From assembly GCA_001872725.1 (NCBI GenBank), contig MNWR01000029.1, positions 29,822 to 93,821 of the forward strand: a DNA stretch of 64,000 nucleotides, written 5' to 3'. Shown here in pieces: positions 25,147-34,083 of the stretch. This stretch comes from Proteobacteria bacterium CG1_02_64_396. GTDB lineage: Bacteria; Pseudomonadota; MNWR01; CG1-02-64-396. A model generated the notes under the pieces. That model was not told where the DNA came from. It did no database searches and saw only the letters and a list, made by a program, of their open reading frames with translations. Numbering within the stretch: position 1 is the stretch's first letter; each line of letters starts with the position of its first letter. The position numbers were made by a program, and so were the translations under genes.

Positions 25147-25773
25147 ATGGTGCCCACCACCCACGACCCGATCACCCGCATCCTCCATCTGGGCATGATG
25201 GTCTTTGGCCTGACCGCCTTTTTCACCGGCCTGATCGGCGATGAAGAGCATGAGGAGGAGGAGCACGAGCACGGCGGGGCGGTAGCCGATGCCATGCCTG
25301 AGGGGGGGGAATCCCTGCTGTTCGAGATCCACGAGATGAGCGGCCTGCTCACCGGGGCGGTGGTGCTCACCCGCATTCTTTGGGGCTTCATCGGCCCCGA
25401 GACGCAGCGTTTTTCGTTCTGGTTTCCCCTGGCCAAGGCGCGCCTGCTCGAAACCGCCGAAGACATCGGCAAGCTGCTGCGTCGCATCACCCCCGACCGT
25501 CCCTCCCACGGTGGTTTGGCGGGACTGGTGCAGTTTCTCGGTATTGCCACCTTCACCTGGATGGGGATGACGGGGGGGATCCTCTTCACCTTCCTGCCCG
25601 AGGGGGCGAGCGAGCCCAAGGGTTGGCTGGAGGTGATCGCCGAGGGGCACGAGGTGGGCGAGCCGCTCATCATGCTCTTTTTGCTGCTTCATGTTGGCGG
25701 GGCGATCACGCACCACATCGCTGGCCACCCGATCTGGCATCGGATGTTTCCATTCATCAAGCCCAAGGTCTGA
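25147..25773 (+). CDS. Cytochrome b561 / Ni-hydrogenase b-type membrane protein
   Basis: A 208-residue membrane electron-transfer protein. Predicted spans: ITRILHLGMMVFGLTAFFTG, then MSGLLTGAVVLTRILWGFIG, LVQFLGIATFTWMGMTGGIL and LIMLFLLLHVGGAITHH. Candidate haem-ligand histidines are His14, the HEMSG histidine (~81) and those in LLHVGGAITHHIAGHP (~185). A charged HEEEEHEHGG loop could bind metal. GGAG lies six bases before ATG. Its redox partner is unknown; it is followed by a structured terminator and stands alone. Confidence 0.85.
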   Translation: MVPTTHDPITRILHLGMMVFGLTAFFTGLIGDEEHEEEEHEHGGAVADAMPEGGESLLFEIHEMSGLLTGAVVLTRILWGFIGPETQRFSFWFPLAKARLLETAEDIGKLLRRITPDRPSHGGLAGLVQFLGIATFTWMGMTGGILFTFLPEGASEPKGWLEVIAEGHEVGEPLIMLFLLLHVGGAITHHIAGHPIWHRMFPFIKPKV

Positions 25774-25779
25774 GTGATC

Positions 25780-25807
25780 GGGGCGCCCCCTTGACGAAGG
25801 GCGCCCC
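25780..25807 (+). terminator. GC-rich stem-loop after the cytochrome b gene
   Basis: GGGGCGCCC (25780-25788) pairs perfectly with GGGCGCCCC (25799-25807), seven bases after the stop codon. There is no long T-run. Confidence 0.6.
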
Positions 25808-25951
25808 CTTCCCATACTCCCGCGCCATGTTCACGAACCTCTCCCTCAAACGAGCCGCAGCCGCTGCCACCCGACGTCGTCGGGCGGTCGATGGATCTGC
25901 ACGCGAGGTCGTGATCGGATAGGGCAAAACCCCCATCCACCCGCCTTGAAG

Positions 25952-25985
25952 AAACCGCAGATCCCACCGGGTTTGCGGTTTTTTT
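25952..25985 (+). terminator. Rho-independent terminator upstream of argD
   Basis: AAACCGCA and TGCGGTTT form an 8-bp stem followed by a run of seven T. It lies about 60 bases before argD, so it could end the upstream transcript or attenuate argD. Confidence 0.85.
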
Positions 25986-26047
25986 GTTGGCGCGGGGGAT
26001 GGCCTGGATCACCCCGCTGCCATTGTGATCCAGGCCAGGAGGCACCC

Positions 26048-27226
26048 ATGTCCCAACCCTCATCCTCGCCCCGGTTTTCACCCATCATGCCCACCGCTGT
26101 GCGGCCCGAGATCGTCTTTGCCAAGGGGGAGGGTTCCTGGCTCTGGGACGAGAGCGGCAAGCGTTACCTTGATTTCATTCAGGGTTGGGCGGTCAACGCC
26201 CTGGGCCACTGCCACCCGGCGGTCGTCCAGGCGCTGCAAACCCAGGCGGCAACCCTGCTCAATCCCAGCCCCGGCTTCTACAACCCCGCCATGCTCAAAC
26301 TCGCCGGACTGCTGACCGACCATTCGGGCTTCGATCACGTCTTTTTCGCCAGCTCGGGGGCCGAAGCCAACGAGGGGGCGATCAAGCTGGCTCGCAAGTG
26401 GGGGACGCTGCACAAGGGGGGCGCCCACCGGATCATCACCTTTGAGAGCGGCTTTCATGGCCGGACGCTCGCCACCATGGCAGCCTCGGGCAAACCGGGC
26501 TGGGAGCAGCTCTTCACCCCCCACATCCCCGGATTCATCAAGCTCCCTTTCAACGATCTGGCGGCGGTCGAACGGGCGTTGGACGAGTCGGTGGTGGCGG
26601 TGATGCTGGAGCCGGTGCAGGGGGAGGGGGGGGTGATTCCGGCGACGGTCGCGTTCATGCAGGGGCTGCGTCGGTTGACCCATGAACGCCATGCCCTGCT
26701 CATTGCCGACGAGGTGCAGACCGGCATGGGGCGCTGCGGCGATCTTTTCGCCCATCAAGGCTACGGAGTGCAGCCCGACATCATGACCCTCGGCAAAGGG
26801 ATCGGCGGCGGGGTGCCGTTGGCGGCATTGCTGGCGACCAAGGCGGTCAGCTGCTTCGCCCCCGGCGATCAGGGGGGGACCTACAGCGGCAACGCCCTGA
26901 CCTGCGCCGCCGGGGTGGCGGTGCTGCAAACCCTGCTGGCGCCCGGCTTCATGGAGGGGGTGCGGGCCAAGGGGGCGCTGCTGCGGCAAACCCTGGAGGG
27001 GGTCTCGGCCAACTTCGGGTTGGGCGCGGTGCGAGGGCGGGGATTGCTGCTGGCTCTCGACACCGGCAACCGCGACGCTCCGGCCATTGTGGCGGCAGCG
27101 CGGGAGGCAGGATTGCTGCTCAACGCCCCCCGGCCCAACGCCTTGCGCTTCATGCCGGCGCTGACCGTCAGCGCGGGGGAGATCCGGCTGCTGGGGTCGA
27201 TGCTGGAAGCGGTGTTGGCAAGATGA
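26048..27226 (+). CDS. argD: Acetylornithine / succinylornithine aminotransferase
   Basis: A 392-residue PLP-dependent class III aminotransferase for arginine synthesis. Motifs: [18 protein letters not shown] (~40), [19 protein letters not shown] (~100), [13 protein letters not shown] (~135), [12 protein letters not shown] (~188), [19 protein letters not shown] (~218) and the PLP lysine in [18 protein letters not shown] (~250). Final segment [14 protein letters not shown] matches the family. CAGGAGG five bases before ATG 26048 fixes the start. argE is 7 kb away. Confidence 0.94.
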   Translation: MSQPSSSPRFSPIMPTAVRPEIVFAKGEGSWLWDESGKRYLDFIQGWAVNALGHCHPAVVQALQTQAATLLNPSPGFYNPAMLKLAGLLTDHSGFDHVFFASSGAEANEGAIKLARKWGTLHKGGAHRIITFESGFHGRTLATMAASGKPGWEQLFTPHIPGFIKLPFNDLAAVERALDESVVAVMLEPVQGEGGVIPATVAFMQGLRRLTHERHALLIADEVQTGMGRCGDLFAHQGYGVQPDIMTLGKGIGGGVPLAALLATKAVSCFAPGDQGGTYSGNALTCAAGVAVLQTLLAPGFMEGVRAKGALLRQTLEGVSANFGLGAVRGRGLLLALDTGNRDAPAIVAAAREAGLLLNAPRPNALRFMPALTVSAGEIRLLGSMLEAVLAR

Positions 27227-27535
27227 CCGGCGTTCACACCTTCGGCGTCGTTCCGGGGCTGCGTCGGCGCAACCCGAAATGACGCCCACCAAGTGCCTCT
27301 CCATAGGGCACACGGGTTGCGTGGAGGGGGCGTCCGCTCATTTTGGGCGCGTTGCAGGACACATCGCCGCGATGTCTTACCCTCTCAACCGAAAACCCAT
27401 CGGCCCGGAACGGGCCTCTCATCCTTCTTTCTTCCATGCCGCGGCCGGGATGGTATCGCCAGTGGTACCTTTTCAACCCATCCCGCGCTCGCAATGGAGG
27501 CGCTCATTCGCTGCATTTAAACCAGGGAGCACCCC
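27227..27535. other. Intergenic leader of the SMR transporter with possible RNA structure
   Basis: 309 bases without a gene. CGGGATGG (27446-27453) can pair with CCATCCCG (27478-27485) around a smaller GGTA/TACC hairpin, about 50 bases before the transporter start. I compared it by eye with known guanidine riboswitch patterns and found no clear match. Confidence 0.35.
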
Positions 27536-27862
27536 ATGAATGCCTGGCTCTACCTCGCCATTGCCATCGTGCTGGAGGTCGGCGGCACCACCGCCATGAA
27601 GCTCTCTGAAGGCTTCACCAAGACCACCCCCACCGTGGCGATGGCGATCTGCTATGTCGTCTCCATCGCCGCCCTGGGGCTGGCGCTCAAAAAGATCGAG
27701 GTCTCGGTTGCCTATGCCATTTGGGCCGGAGTCGGCACTGCGGTGATCGCCCTGCTCGGGATCCTTTATTTCAAAGAACCAGCAACCCTGGCCAAAGGGG
27801 TCTCCATCGCCCTGATCGTCGCCGGGGTGGTGGGGCTGCATCTGCAAGGGGGGCATGCTTGA
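27536..27862 (+). CDS. Small multidrug resistance (SMR) transporter, EmrE-like
   Basis: A 108-residue four-helix inner-membrane antiporter that exports cationic compounds. The first helix has AIAIVLEVGGTTAMKLSEGF with the essential glutamate at residue 14, matching EmrE (LEVxGTTxMKxSEGF) better than the guanidinium exporter Gdx/SugE. Further helices: MAICYVVSIAALGLAL, YAIWAGVGTAVIALLGILYF and SIALIVAGVVGLHL. The stop overlaps the start of the HAD gene as TTGA. Confidence 0.9.
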   Translation: MNAWLYLAIAIVLEVGGTTAMKLSEGFTKTTPTVAMAICYVVSIAALGLALKKIEVSVAYAIWAGVGTAVIALLGILYFKEPATLAKGVSIALIVAGVVGLHLQGGHA

Positions 27863-28629
27863 CCCCCAATCGCCGTCCCACCCACTGCCTGCTCGACATC
27901 GACGGCACCCTCCTCCACGGCAAAGACCCCATCTCCGGCGCGCTCGAAGCGGTTCATGAGCTGATCGTCCTGGGGGTCGAGGTCGCCTTTGTCACCAACA
28001 CCACCACCCGCACCGCCGCCGGATTGAGCCGCGAACTGACCGCCTTGGGGTTGCCTGCGCCGGTCGAGCGCATTTTCACCCCCGCCAGCCTGACGGTGGC
28101 CCACATCGGCTCTCGCCGCGCCGCCCTGTTTCTGCATCCCGAACTGCGCCCCGATTTCGAGGCGGTGACGGTGGACGAGGTCCGCCCCGAGGTGGTGGTC
28201 ATGGGCAAAATGGGGCGGCTCTACGACGGGGGCGACCTGCAACGGATCTTCACCTGGGTGATGAACGGCACCGAACTGGTGGCGCTGCACAAGAACCGGA
28301 TGTGGAACACCCCGCAGGGGATGGAGATGAGCCTGGGGGGATTCGTCGCGGCGGTGGAATACGCCACCCGGACGAGCGCCACGATCCTGGGCAAACCCTC
28401 GTCCGCCTTCTTTTGGGAGGCCTGCCACGCCTTGGGCGTCGATCCCGCCGCCACTGTGATGGTGGGCGACGACATCGAGGCCGATGTAGGGGGGGCTCAA
28501 GCCTCGGGATTAAAAGGGGTTTTGGTCAAAACCGGGAAATACCGGGTCGATGTTGTTGAGGGACACGCGATCAAGCCTGACGGGGTGATCGATTCGGTGG
28601 CGGGGTTGGCGCAGTGGTGGCCGCTCTGA
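27859..28629 (+). CDS. HAD-superfamily hydrolase, NagD-like (TIGR01458-type)
   Basis: A 256-residue phosphatase-fold protein. HAD motif I LLDIDGTLLHG (~10-20), motif II FVTNTTTRT (~48), motif III around LGKPSSAFFWEA (~178) and motif IV VMVGDDIEADVGGAQASG (~202) are all present with the catalytic aspartates. The start is TTG 27859, which overlaps the SMR stop as TTGA and follows AAGGGGGG by five bases. Natural substrate unknown; coupling to the transporter may simply be operonic. Confidence 0.85.
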   Translation: MTPNRRPTHCLLDIDGTLLHGKDPISGALEAVHELIVLGVEVAFVTNTTTRTAAGLSRELTALGLPAPVERIFTPASLTVAHIGSRRAALFLHPELRPDFEAVTVDEVRPEVVVMGKMGRLYDGGDLQRIFTWVMNGTELVALHKNRMWNTPQGMEMSLGGFVAAVEYATRTSATILGKPSSAFFWEACHALGVDPAATVMVGDDIEADVGGAQASGLKGVLVKTGKYRVDVVEGHAIKPDGVIDSVAGLAQWWPL

Positions 28630-28791
28630 GCAGCGCGCTGCACAAAACCGGCCCCGATGGGCACAATGGCCCCGGTGTTTCATGCAGGGCGAAACCCACC
28701 CAGGTTTTGTGAGCGCCTGTAAAGCCGCTCGGCGCCCGCCCCCGCTAGGGGGCACAATGGCTTTTTTTAAAAATCGACGCAGGAGGGTGCG
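28630..28791 (+). promoter_or_regulatory. Probable promoter region of the cpxRA-like operon
   Basis: 162 bases upstream of the response regulator contain GGGCACAATGG twice (near 28658 and 28750), each within promoter distance. The direct repeat may mark a binding site or duplicated -10 region. Confidence 0.35.
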
Positions 28792-29475
28792 ATGTCGCGG
28801 GTTTTGATCGTGGACGACGACCGGGAATTGGCCGAGATGCTTCAGGATTACCTGGGGGGGGAGGGGTTCGAGGTGGCGCTGGCCTTCGATGGGGAAAGCG
28901 GCGCCCAGCAGGCCCTTGAAGGTGCCTGTGACGCGGTGATCCTGGACGTGATGATGCCCAAGCTGGGGGGAATGGAGGCGCTCAAGCGTATCCGCGCCAG
29001 CTCCCAGATTCCGGTCTTGATGCTCACCGCCCGTGGTGACGAGATCGACCGCATCGTGGGCCTGGAGATCGGCGCCGACGATTACCTGCCCAAACCCTTC
29101 AATCCCCGTGAACTCACCGCCCGATTGCGGGCGGTATTGCGCCGCACCAAACCCCAGAGCGGGGTTGAGGGGGCGTTGGAGGCCGGTCGTCTGGTCCTCT
29201 TCCCCGCCGCTCGCCGGGTCGAGGTCGAGGGGGACGAGATCGAGCTGACCAGCACCGAATATAGCCTGCTTGAGGTTCTGGTTCGTCATAAGGGGCAGGT
29301 GGTGCGCAAAGAGATCCTTTCGGAGGAGGGTCTTGGCCGCAAATTGGGTCGCTATGACCGTTCCATCGACATGCATCTGAGCAATCTGCGCCGCAAACTC
29401 GATCCCGATCAGGTTCATTACCCTCGCATCTTGACGGTGCGCGGCGTCGGCTATCAATTGGCCCTGAGTGACTGA
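28792..29475 (+). CDS. cpxR: OmpR-family response regulator, CpxR-like
   Basis: A 227-residue two-component regulator. The receiver has the acidic triad VLIVDDDREL (8-10), the phospho-acceptor in VILDVMMPKLGG (~Asp53), the threonine/serine switch MLTARGDEIDR and the lysine in ADDYLPKPFNPREL (~102); these are close to E. coli CpxR. The C-terminal OmpR winged helix spans ~135-225 (ELTSTEYSLLEVLVRHKGQV, RSIDMHLSNLRRKLD). The stop overlaps the kinase start (TGATG). Envelope stress is the likely input by analogy. Confidence 0.9.
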   Translation: MSRVLIVDDDRELAEMLQDYLGGEGFEVALAFDGESGAQQALEGACDAVILDVMMPKLGGMEALKRIRASSQIPVLMLTARGDEIDRIVGLEIGADDYLPKPFNPRELTARLRAVLRRTKPQSGVEGALEAGRLVLFPAARRVEVEGDEIELTSTEYSLLEVLVRHKGQVVRKEILSEEGLGRKLGRYDRSIDMHLSNLRRKLDPDQVHYPRILTVRGVGYQLALSD

Positions 29476-30893
29476 TGGGTCGTCTGTTCTGGAAGATCTT
29501 CCTCTGGTTCTGGGCCGCCATGCTGCTGGTCGGCGGTGGCGTCGCCTGGGGCGTTTCGGTCGTGTACGAACAGCTGGTCGCCGAGGAGATCGCTCCCCCC
29601 TTCGTCGAAGGAATCGCCGATGCCCGCGCCGAGCGGGTCGCCGCCATTCTCGCCTATGGTGGGCGCAAGGAGGCGCTGCGCTACCTGCATCACTACGACC
29701 GCCACCCCTTCCCCATGTTGGTTTTGAACCCGCAGGGGGAAGACATCCTGGGCCACCCGGTTTTAGAAGAGGTGGCCCGCTACGCCACCGATCCCGGCCT
29801 CAGGGAAACCCAGCCCCGCTCCGGACTGGCCGACGTGACGATGCCCGACGGCGTCCGACTGCTCGTCGTCGCCCCTTTGCCTCGCACCATGGCCGAATTC
29901 AGAGAAATGGAGCGCTGGCGAGAAATCAGCCACCGAGAACGGGCGCCCGACCCTACCACGCCCATGATCCAGACACTCCAGGTGTTGACGGCAATCGCCA
30001 TCAGTGCCCTGGTGTGCTTCTGGCTGGCTTGGTACCTCGCCAAACCGATTAAACAGCTCAGCCAAGCGACCCGTCGCCTTTCCGAGGGCGATCTGAGCGT
30101 CCGGGTCTCCCCCGATCTATCCCATCGCCAAGATGAAATCGCCGCACTCGGAAGAGAATTCGACCATATGGCCGAACGGCTGCAATCGCTGCTCGATGCC
30201 AAGAAACGGCTGTTGGTCGACGTCTCCCACGAACTGCGCTCCCCTTTGGCGCGCATGCAGGTCGCCTCGGCGTTGGCCCAACGCCAAGCCCCGGAGGCGA
30301 GCGCCGAATTCGATCGGATTGATCGGGAGATCGAACGGCTAGGATCCTTGATCGATCAGGTTCTGGATGTCGCCCGCCAGAATGAAAAGGATGCGGCCAT
30401 CCCCATGGACGACGAGGTCAAACTCCACCAACTCCTTCAAGAGATCGTCGCCGACACCGATTTCGAGGCGCGGGCCAATGCGCGGGGCGTCCATCTGCTG
30501 GCCTGTCCCAAGCTGACCCTCCAAGGCAGCGAGGAGCTGCTGCGCCGGGCGGTAGAAAACGTGGTGCGCAACGCCATCCGCCACACCCCCCCCGGCACCA
30601 CCGTCGAGGTCACCCTCACCCACGCCCCCACCCACGCCACCATTGAGGTATGCGATGCGGGACCGGGCGTTCCGCAGGCGATGATGGAGCACATCTTCGA
30701 CCCCTTCGTTCGGGTGGGAGAGGCGCGTGATCGTGAAGGGGGGGGATACGGACTGGGATTGGCCATCGCCCAGCAGGCCATGAGTCGGCATGGGGGAACG
30801 ATCAAGGCGGAGAATCGCAGCGCAGGAGGATTGAGCGTTTTCCTCGACCTTCCCCTCCCCCTGAAAGGGACAACCGGCACCACACAGGGGTAA
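29475..30893 (+). CDS. cpxA: Sensor histidine kinase, CpxA-like
   Basis: A 472-residue inner-membrane kinase paired with the preceding regulator. A first membrane span FLWFWAAMLLVGGGVAWGV (~10-30), a ~145-residue periplasmic domain, a second span VLTAIAISALVCFWLAWYLA (~175), a HAMP linker, then H-box VDVSHELRSPLARMQVA (~252), N-box NVVRNAIRHTPPG (~370), and G-box YGLGLAIAQQAMSRHGG (~432). All catalytic boxes are intact. Start ATG overlaps the cpxR stop by one base. Confidence 0.9.
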   Translation: MGRLFWKIFLWFWAAMLLVGGGVAWGVSVVYEQLVAEEIAPPFVEGIADARAERVAAILAYGGRKEALRYLHHYDRHPFPMLVLNPQGEDILGHPVLEEVARYATDPGLRETQPRSGLADVTMPDGVRLLVVAPLPRTMAEFREMERWREISHRERAPDPTTPMIQTLQVLTAIAISALVCFWLAWYLAKPIKQLSQATRRLSEGDLSVRVSPDLSHRQDEIAALGREFDHMAERLQSLLDAKKRLLVDVSHELRSPLARMQVASALAQRQAPEASAEFDRIDREIERLGSLIDQVLDVARQNEKDAAIPMDDEVKLHQLLQEIVADTDFEARANARGVHLLACPKLTLQGSEELLRRAVENVVRNAIRHTPPGTTVEVTLTHAPTHATIEVCDAGPGVPQAMMEHIFDPFVRVGEARDREGGGYGLGLAIAQQAMSRHGGTIKAENRSAGGLSVFLDLPLPLKGTTGTTQG

Positions 30894-31153
30894 GGAAAAA
30901 GCGCCGATTCAAGCCATTACCGCCACAAACCAGGGCAGCTGCCTTGAATCGGCACGCTTGGCAAAAACCAAAAGTAGGCGCCATGAGGCGGCGATGGTTT
31001 TTGCTTGGCTTGTAAAATCAGCAGCGCTTCGGCGACTTAGGTCGCCTCCTACGACAGCTTCGGCGACGGGGTCGCCTCCTACGACAGCGCTCCATTTTAG
31101 CGGCCCATCCTTGGGTCGCTCGGAAGCGCGATTCAATCAGCGCTTCCTTAGCG
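30894..31153. repeat. Mixed repeat block between convergent genes
   Basis: Two copies of a palindromic unit GCTTCGGCGAC...GTCGCCTCCTACGACA (about 31026-31054 and 31061-31088) are followed by the hairpin repeat at 31098-31150. Both types reappear together, inverted, at 55192-55322. No gene is supported here. Confidence 0.8.
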
Positions 31154-32638
31154 TCAGCGCCCGTGCCGTAGCTCCAACCGCCGCAAAAACTCCCCCATGA
31201 TCGCCTTGTAGAGCCCCTCTTTGGCGACCACATCCTCGACGCCGCTGTCGATGCTGGGGTTGTCGTTGACCTCGATGACCACCACCCCCCGCGCGCTCTG
31301 TTTCAGATCGACCCCGTAGAGACCGTCGCCGATCAGATTGGCGGCGGCCAGCGCCACCTTAACCACCTCGGGAGGGGCATCCTCCAGCGCGATGGTTTCG
31401 AATCCTCCCGATTTGGCCTGTCCCCCCGGACCATGTTCGTAAATCTGCCAATGCCCCCGGGTCATCAGGTACTTCGACACGTAGATCGGCTGGCGATTGA
31501 GCACCCCGACCCGCCAGTCGAAGGGGGTGTAGAGATACTCCTGGGCCAGGATCAGATCCGATTCCTTGAACAGCTTGGCGACGATCTCGTTGAGCTGGAT
31601 CCGATTTTCGGCTTTGAAGACCCCCCGCGAGAAGGCGCCGTCGGGGATCTTGAGCACCACCGGATAGGGGATCTGTGCCTCGATGGTCTCCAGATTGTGT
31701 TTGTGCACGATCAGGGTGCGGGGGGTCGGCACCTTGTTGGCGGCCAGCAGCTCGGCCAGGAAGACCTTGTTGGTGCATTTGAGGATCGAGTCGGGGTCGT
31801 CCATCACCACCATGTCCTCGCTTTGCGCCTTCTTGGCAAAACGGTAGGTGTGGTGGTCGATGGCGGTGGTTTCGCGGATGAACAAGGCATCGAATTCGGC
31901 CAGTCGGGCGTAATCGGAACGGTCGATCAGCTCGACCTCGATCCCCAACCCTTTGCCCGCTTTGATGAAACGCTTAAGAGCCATCTCGTCGGAGGGGGGC
32001 ATCTTCTCGGTGGGGTCGCGCAATATGGCCAAATCGTAGCGGGGGGGCTGGCTGGCCCGTTTGGGTTGCCAGCGGCTGGCCATGTAACCGTGCACCGCCT
32101 CCAAAAAATGGGGCAGTTCGTCTTCGGGCATCAGGGCGGGGGCTTGGGGTTTGATCGAGGCGATGCGCCACTTGCCCTGCAACTTGAATTCGACCTTCAA
32201 GCAGGGGACCGGAAAGGTCTCGAAGATCTGCCGGGCCAGATCCCCCAGGGGGGGCATGCGGCAGTGGCCGAAATGGATGTAGAGCTCCAGCGCGGTGACG
32301 GTGAGCCCGGGCGCGATCTTGGCCATCCGTTTTTGCAACAGGGCGTCGAGGTCCTCGGTTTCAAGCCCGTAGATCGACTTGCGCGACAGATCCTGAATCG
32401 TGCGCACCGAGGGGATGACCCGATGCCCCCGCGCCTCGGCCAGCAACGAGGTGTAGTAGCCGGTGCTCAGATAGCGGTAGCCGCGGCACATGTTGATGAC
32501 CCGGACGCCCCGACCGTCGCCGTTTTTGCCCCGTTTGGGCAGGCCGGTCAGGTATTCGCGTGAAGCGACCACCCCCCCCTCGGGGAGTTTGCCGGTCCAG
32601 AATTCGGGTTGATCGACCACCAGGATGTGGGTCGCCAT
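31154..32638 (-). CDS. RimK-like ATP-grasp ligase
   Basis: A 494-residue protein with a ~210-residue N-terminal extension and a C-terminal ATP-grasp domain related to RimK, which ligates amino acids to carboxylates. ATP-grasp landmarks: KCTNKVFLAELLAANKVPTP (~290), YPVVLKIPDGAFSRGVFK (~325), LILAQEYLYTPFDWRVGVLN (~360) and the metal-binding VVVIEVNDNPSIDSGVED (~452). The N-terminal region (RVINMCRGYRYLSTGYYTSL) is shared by the 'RimK family' proteins that sit beside GNAT/C39 genes. Substrate unknown. It follows the GNAT-C39 gene by 82 bases on the same strand. Confidence 0.9.
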   Translation of the reverse strand: MATHILVVDQPEFWTGKLPEGGVVASREYLTGLPKRGKNGDGRGVRVINMCRGYRYLSTGYYTSLLAEARGHRVIPSVRTIQDLSRKSIYGLETEDLDALLQKRMAKIAPGLTVTALELYIHFGHCRMPPLGDLARQIFETFPVPCLKVEFKLQGKWRIASIKPQAPALMPEDELPHFLEAVHGYMASRWQPKRASQPPRYDLAILRDPTEKMPPSDEMALKRFIKAGKGLGIEVELIDRSDYARLAEFDALFIRETTAIDHHTYRFAKKAQSEDMVVMDDPDSILKCTNKVFLAELLAANKVPTPRTLIVHKHNLETIEAQIPYPVVLKIPDGAFSRGVFKAENRIQLNEIVAKLFKESDLILAQEYLYTPFDWRVGVLNRQPIYVSKYLMTRGHWQIYEHGPGGQAKSGGFETIALEDAPPEVVKVALAAANLIGDGLYGVDLKQSARGVVVIEVNDNPSIDSGVEDVVAKEGLYKAIMGEFLRRLELRHGR

Positions 32639-32720
32639 GGCGAGCCTCGGGCGTAACGGTTGGGGTAAAAGGGATGGATAAAAAGGGCTAGCGGCGTGTC
32701 GAGGGGGTACAAACGGGGGG

Positions 32721-33914
32721 CTATTCCTCCGACCACCCGGCGAAATCGTCTTGGGTTTCGGGGGTCGTGGCGACAGTTTTTTCTGGCTGCATTGGGCTCG
32801 GTTCGGCAAACAGCTCCGGCATTGGGGCATCCTTGTGCAGGATCAACACCGCCCGCAGCAATCCCTTGCCGTAGCGGGCCATCGCCTCGAAATCGCGGCG
32901 CAGGATCGGCATGTGGGCGCAGTCGGGTTGCGCCTTGCCCTGCTCCCAATCGATGAAGGGGTCGTGCACGTAGACGAAGCGATCGTCGAATCCGGTCACC
33001 ACCACCCAATGGGGGAATTTCTCGCGGTAGATGCGGTAGGAGCTGATGAGCACCACCGGGATATCCCCCCGGTCGAAGCGCTCCTGAAGTTCGGCGGTTT
33101 TCAGCGTGCCCAGGTGGATGGGGATGCCGACCCGGGCGATCTCTTCCACGAAGTCCTCGTGGACCAGCCGCATCACCTCTTTTTTTTCTTCGCTGCGTAC
33201 CGAATCGAGAAACAGCGCCCCCTCGTCGTTGACCCAGATCTCGACCTTGAATCCTCGATGGTGGGCCGCCAGCGCCAAGCCGAAGGGGCCACAGCCGCCA
33301 TGGCCCGAGGTCATGAAAACGGTGGTCGATTCGCGCCACAGTCGAAGTTCGAGTTTGCGGCTCAGATCTAAATCGGGATCGAGCCCCTTCATCGCCATCA
33401 TCAGGGCGGCCGGTCCACAGGTGAATTCCAGGGTTTGTTCGTAGTAGGGGATCCGGCTGGGGGGGGCCAGCCCCGGCGCGAGCCGCTTTTCAAAGCGGAG
33501 CGCCGCCATGTGGTCCTCGTAGTAATCGGGGTAGAGGCCGAACTCCCGATAACCCCGTTTTTGATACAGGGCGATGGCGGCGGTGTTGTCGCGCCGTACC
33601 TCTAGGCGCAGCAGCACACAGTCGCGCCCCCGCGCCGCCGTCTCGACCGCATCCATCAGCCCCGCCCCCACCCCTTGCCTGAGCAGCTCGGGGGCGACCG
33701 CCATCGAATAAAGGCGGGCCAGCGAGGTACCTCGGTTGTACAGGAGCATGGCGTACCCCCGCAGATCCCCCCCCACCACATCGACCAGGGTATCGGCGTG
33801 TCCCTTGGTGAGCAGATGGCGGAAGGAACGGCGCGAGATTCGGTCGCCGCTGAAACAGCGGTTTTCAAGGGCCACGAGTAGGTCGAGGTCTTCGAGGGTG
33901 GCAGGTCGGATCAT
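32721..33914 (-). CDS. GNAT acetyltransferase fused to a C39-like peptidase
   Basis: A 397-residue fusion. Residues ~1-145 are a GNAT domain resembling RimI: MIRPATLEDLDLLVALENRC, YSMAVAPELLRQGVGAGLMD with the acetyl-CoA loop, and IALYQKRGYREFGLYPDYYE. Residues ~160-370 are C39-peptidase-like: the active-site cysteine region LEFTCGPAALMMAMKGL (~167) and the histidine region FPHWVVVTGFDDRFVYVHDP (~305). Together with the ATP-grasp gene next door it may modify, ligate and cleave an unidentified peptide or protein. GGGAGG before ATG 33914 supports the start. Confidence 0.9.
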   Translation of the reverse strand: MIRPATLEDLDLLVALENRCFSGDRISRRSFRHLLTKGHADTLVDVVGGDLRGYAMLLYNRGTSLARLYSMAVAPELLRQGVGAGLMDAVETAARGRDCVLLRLEVRRDNTAAIALYQKRGYREFGLYPDYYEDHMAALRFEKRLAPGLAPPSRIPYYEQTLEFTCGPAALMMAMKGLDPDLDLSRKLELRLWRESTTVFMTSGHGGCGPFGLALAAHHRGFKVEIWVNDEGALFLDSVRSEEKKEVMRLVHEDFVEEIARVGIPIHLGTLKTAELQERFDRGDIPVVLISSYRIYREKFPHWVVVTGFDDRFVYVHDPFIDWEQGKAQPDCAHMPILRRDFEAMARYGKGLLRAVLILHKDAPMPELFAEPSPMQPEKTVATTPETQDDFAGWSEE

Positions 33915-34083
33915 GGCACCCTCCCGGGGTGGTGATTCATGCAGTGCGGCGGAGATGGTGGCACCGTCGCAGGGGCGGTGGTAGGGGGAGGGTTGCGCGG
34001 GATGACGCAACGAGGATGTGACCTGTTGCCGCGAATCGCTGCGCCCCTTGCGCCTCCTCCTCCCTCGGTCCGATCATCGGAAC

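Noticed and set aside
25828..25923. A 31-codon frame starting [19 protein letters not shown]
   Set aside because: It has no ribosome site, no recognisable family and sits between two terminator-like hairpins.
27440..27535. Guanidine (ykkC-type) riboswitch before the SMR gene
   Set aside because: The hairpins do not show the paired ACGR loops or other conserved bases, and the transporter resembles EmrE more than the guanidinium exporter.
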